A stretch of 7,981 bases of DNA from Alphaproteobacteria bacterium. Lineage in GTDB: Bacteria > Pseudomonadota > Alphaproteobacteria > Sphingomonadales > Sphingomonadaceae. Location: the NCBI GenBank assembly GCA_018830415.1, contig JAHJSJ010000179.1, positions 1 through 7,981 of the forward strand, read 5' to 3'. How positions within the stretch are numbered: the first letter of the stretch is position 1; every line of letters starts with the position of its first letter. The notes below the pieces were generated by a model, which had not been told where the DNA came from, did no database searches, and worked only from the letters and a program-made list of their open reading frames with translations. The translations under genes were made by a program, and so were the position numbers. This document shows, piece by piece, positions 6,199-7,981 of this stretch.

Positions 6199-7981
6199 TT
6201 ATTCGGGCAGGAAGCCCAGTTCATACACCATCGGGCGCAGCTTTGCGGTGAGCGCGGCGTAGGCGGATTTGAACGGGTCGAAATCGGTGAGGGTGATCTC
6301 GCCATAGGCTTCGAGCGCGCGGCGCACCTGATACCAGCCGGCATCGGCGCGGTTCAGTCTGTATTCTTCCCTGATTTTGTTGGGGAAACGGGTGGCGTGG
6401 AAGCGCTGGAACAGTTTGCGGCCTTCATCGAGCACGGCTTGCGCTTCGGGCGAGAAGGCCATGCCCGCGATGTATCGCACCATGAAATCACTCTCGAACC
6501 GCGCCTTCGCGCCGACTTGGCTTTCCGTGAAGGGGATGAAGTGGTTGGTGAGGCTCCAGTCGCGATCATTCCAGCGCAGCCCGTCCGCGCCTGCGGTAAG
6601 GTTGCTGCCGTTGAACAGCATCCAGACGAGGCAATCGGATTTGAATTCGTCTGTCAGCGGCTGCGAGGGTTGCAGGAACTGGTCGCGGTCGTTGAGCCAT
6701 GTCGGCTTGATGAGGCGGCGGACGGAAAAGACAATGGCGGCTTGCCAGAGGTTTTCTCCGGTGACGAAGAAGCCTCGCGCGCTGCTATAGCCAGACGAAA
6801 ATAGAAACGTATCTCGAACGGCGTGCTGGAAGTCATTGCCGCCACAGTTGAGCCATGCCACAGCCCCATCGGACCACCGAGTGCCCCGCAAATCCTTGGT
6901 TGCTGTCGCAGGTTCAATCGCGTTCTTAAGCGGCACGACGGCTCGACCGTTAGAGCGAGGTCTCGCAACCCAATCAGTAAGTAGCTTCTCGGCGTCATAG
7001 TTGTGGAATGTCTTCTCGCCGACGATATTTCCATCATTATCGAGGACATCAGTTGCAACATCGCCAATGGGTTCGGCTTTACCAGTGTCCCAGATCAAAA
7101 AGCCGATCGGGTAATTGCCTTTGAGACCATCGAATAGTCGGCTGTGAAAAACGAACCCGCCAAGATAGCGGCCCGACCAAAGTTCCCGAAATTGGTTCAA
7201 AGTTGGTGTGCTTATGTATTTTAGTTTGCTGAACATAGCAAGAATAGCGCTGGGAATCTCCTGATCAATTCTCGCCACGAACTGCATAAACAACTCGTTT
7301 GAAGCCTTTCCATATTCAGCCATTCCGGCCTTCGCGAAGAGTGTTTTTGTAACGCCCGGCTTGCTGTTGCCCACAACGTCGGCGGCAGTGTTCCCGCCAC
7401 TAGTGACCTCCGCATAAGGCGGATTAATCAGCACCAAAATCGGCTTCGCGCCCTTCTTGCCCTCGCGCGCATCAGAAATCGCCTGCCGCAGCGCCATCGG
7501 CACCTTGCCCGACAGGCTGTAATCAATTTCGCCAAAATCGGTCACATCGTCATTCAGATAATCATACTGGAAAATCTCCGCCCCGGCGAAGGCCGGGTTG
7601 CTGCGCATGATCGTCACGTCCTCCTGATCCAGCGTGGACATGAAGACATTGCGCAGGTTGGAATGCTTGGCCTCCAGATTGCCGACGCCTGCGCACATAT
7701 CCCAGACGATGTATCGCTCCTGCCAGTCCGCGCCCAGCGTCGCGGTCAGCTGGTCATAGGCTTTATCGACGATGTGCAGCGGGGTGTAGAACGCGCCCTT
7801 GAACTTCTGATCGTCCATCGGCAGCAGGCTGTCGCGCCGTTCCAGCAGATAGTGCCGGTGTTTCTGTTCGGGCGGGCGGTGATAGATGTTCCAGAAATTG
7901 CGATAGCCGCGCTCGCTCGCCAGTTCGTATTGATCGGCCCCGATGATGAACACTGGCTTGTCGCCGCTGAACAACAGGCGC
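6199..7981 (-). CDS. N6-adenine DNA methyltransferase, N-terminus outside window
   Basis: This is the C-terminal part of a class I SAM-dependent DNA methyltransferase of the gamma N6-adenine type. The frame is open to the window edge (preceding residues RL), so a TTG at 7974 is not a credible start; residue numbers below count from it. GAFYTP at 60-65 is the FxxP-type motif X. WDMCAGVGNLE at 91-101 is the SAM-binding motif I. STLDQEDV at 113-120 is around motif II, and LINPPYAE at 182-189 carries the catalytic NPPY. Following regions (FVFHSRLFDGLKGNYPIGFLIWDT, about 275-297) and the long C-terminus fit the conserved later motifs and target-recognition part of Eco57I-like/type IIG enzymes. No nuclease motif is visible here; it could be upstream. 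The family usually serves restriction-modification or related defence loci. GC falls to about 46% between roughly 6960 and 7320 and is higher on both sides, a sign of mosaicism. Confidence 0.88.
   Translation of the reverse strand, partial: RLLFSGDKPVFIIGADQYELASERGYRNFWNIYHRPPEQKHRHYLLERRDSLLPMDDQKFKGAFYTPLHIVDKAYDQLTATLGADWQERYIVWDMCAGVGNLEAKHSNLRNVFMSTLDQEDVTIMRSNPAFAGAEIFQYDYLNDDVTDFGEIDYSLSGKVPMALRQAISDAREGKKGAKPILVLINPPYAEVTSGGNTAADVVGNSKPGVTKTLFAKAGMAEYGKASNELFMQFVARIDQEIPSAILAMFSKLKYISTPTLNQFRELWSGRYLGGFVFHSRLFDGLKGNYPIGFLIWDTGKAEPIGDVATDVLDNDGNIVGEKTFHNYDAEKLLTDWVARPRSNGRAVVPLKNAIEPATATKDLRGTRWSDGAVAWLNCGGNDFQHAVRDTFLFSSGYSSARGFFVTGENLWQAAIVFSVRRLIKPTWLNDRDQFLQPSQPLTDEFKSDCLVWMLFNGSNLTAGADGLRWNDRDWSLTNHFIPFTESQVGAKARFESDFMVRYIAGMAFSPEAQAVLDEGRKLFQRFHATRFPNKIREEYRLNRADAGWYQVRRALEAYGEITLTDFDPFKSAYAALTAKLRPMVYELGFLPE

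Overview
The window looks like a chromosomal segment of a GC-rich alphaproteobacterium, most likely a sphingomonad of the Erythrobacter or Sphingomonas type. This is inferred from several things: the high GC coding sequence, a ribbon-helix-helix protein of the mostly alphaproteobacterial RHH_4 type, a CtrA-like box (TTAACCAT) upstream of the first gene, and two palindromic repeats of kinds that are abundant in sphingomonads. No rRNA, tRNA, CRISPR array or transposase gene was seen.

Layout from left to right. Positions 1-120 are non-coding or the edge of a gene, with a perfect 9-bp inverted repeat (12-31) and the CtrA-like box (64-82). A plus-strand pair follows: an unrecognised 170-aa helical protein (121-633) and a 77-aa ribbon-helix-helix protein (651-884), 17 bp apart. 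A double palindrome (887-976) separates them from the convergent murA (985-2265, minus). murA diverges from galU (2407-3312, plus) across a 141-bp spacer. Downstream of galU is a 310-bp gap that ends in a second, unrelated imperfect palindrome (3505-3605), which faces the convergent flotillin gene. The flotillin/YqiK-like gene (3623-5389, minus) and the YqiJ-like OB-fold membrane protein gene (5402-6031/6043, minus) form a tight two-gene operon, transcribed yqiJ then flotillin. The right end (6199 to the edge, minus) is the C-terminal 593 codons of a gamma-class N6-adenine DNA methyltransferase whose start lies outside the window.

How the genes fit together: MurA commits UDP-GlcNAc to peptidoglycan, GalU makes UDP-glucose for surface polysaccharide, and the YqiJ-flotillin pair builds an inner-membrane scaffold, so the centre of the window is a cell-envelope block. 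The methyltransferase is the accessory element. It carries an internal stretch of about 360 bp at roughly 46% GC inside otherwise 60-70% GC sequence, suggesting mosaic origin, and it may belong to a restriction or defence locus continuing to the right. No complete new system is visible. The points most worth following are that methyltransferase, the unknown gene/RHH pair with its CtrA-like box, and the two different palindromes placed at the only two convergent gene junctions.
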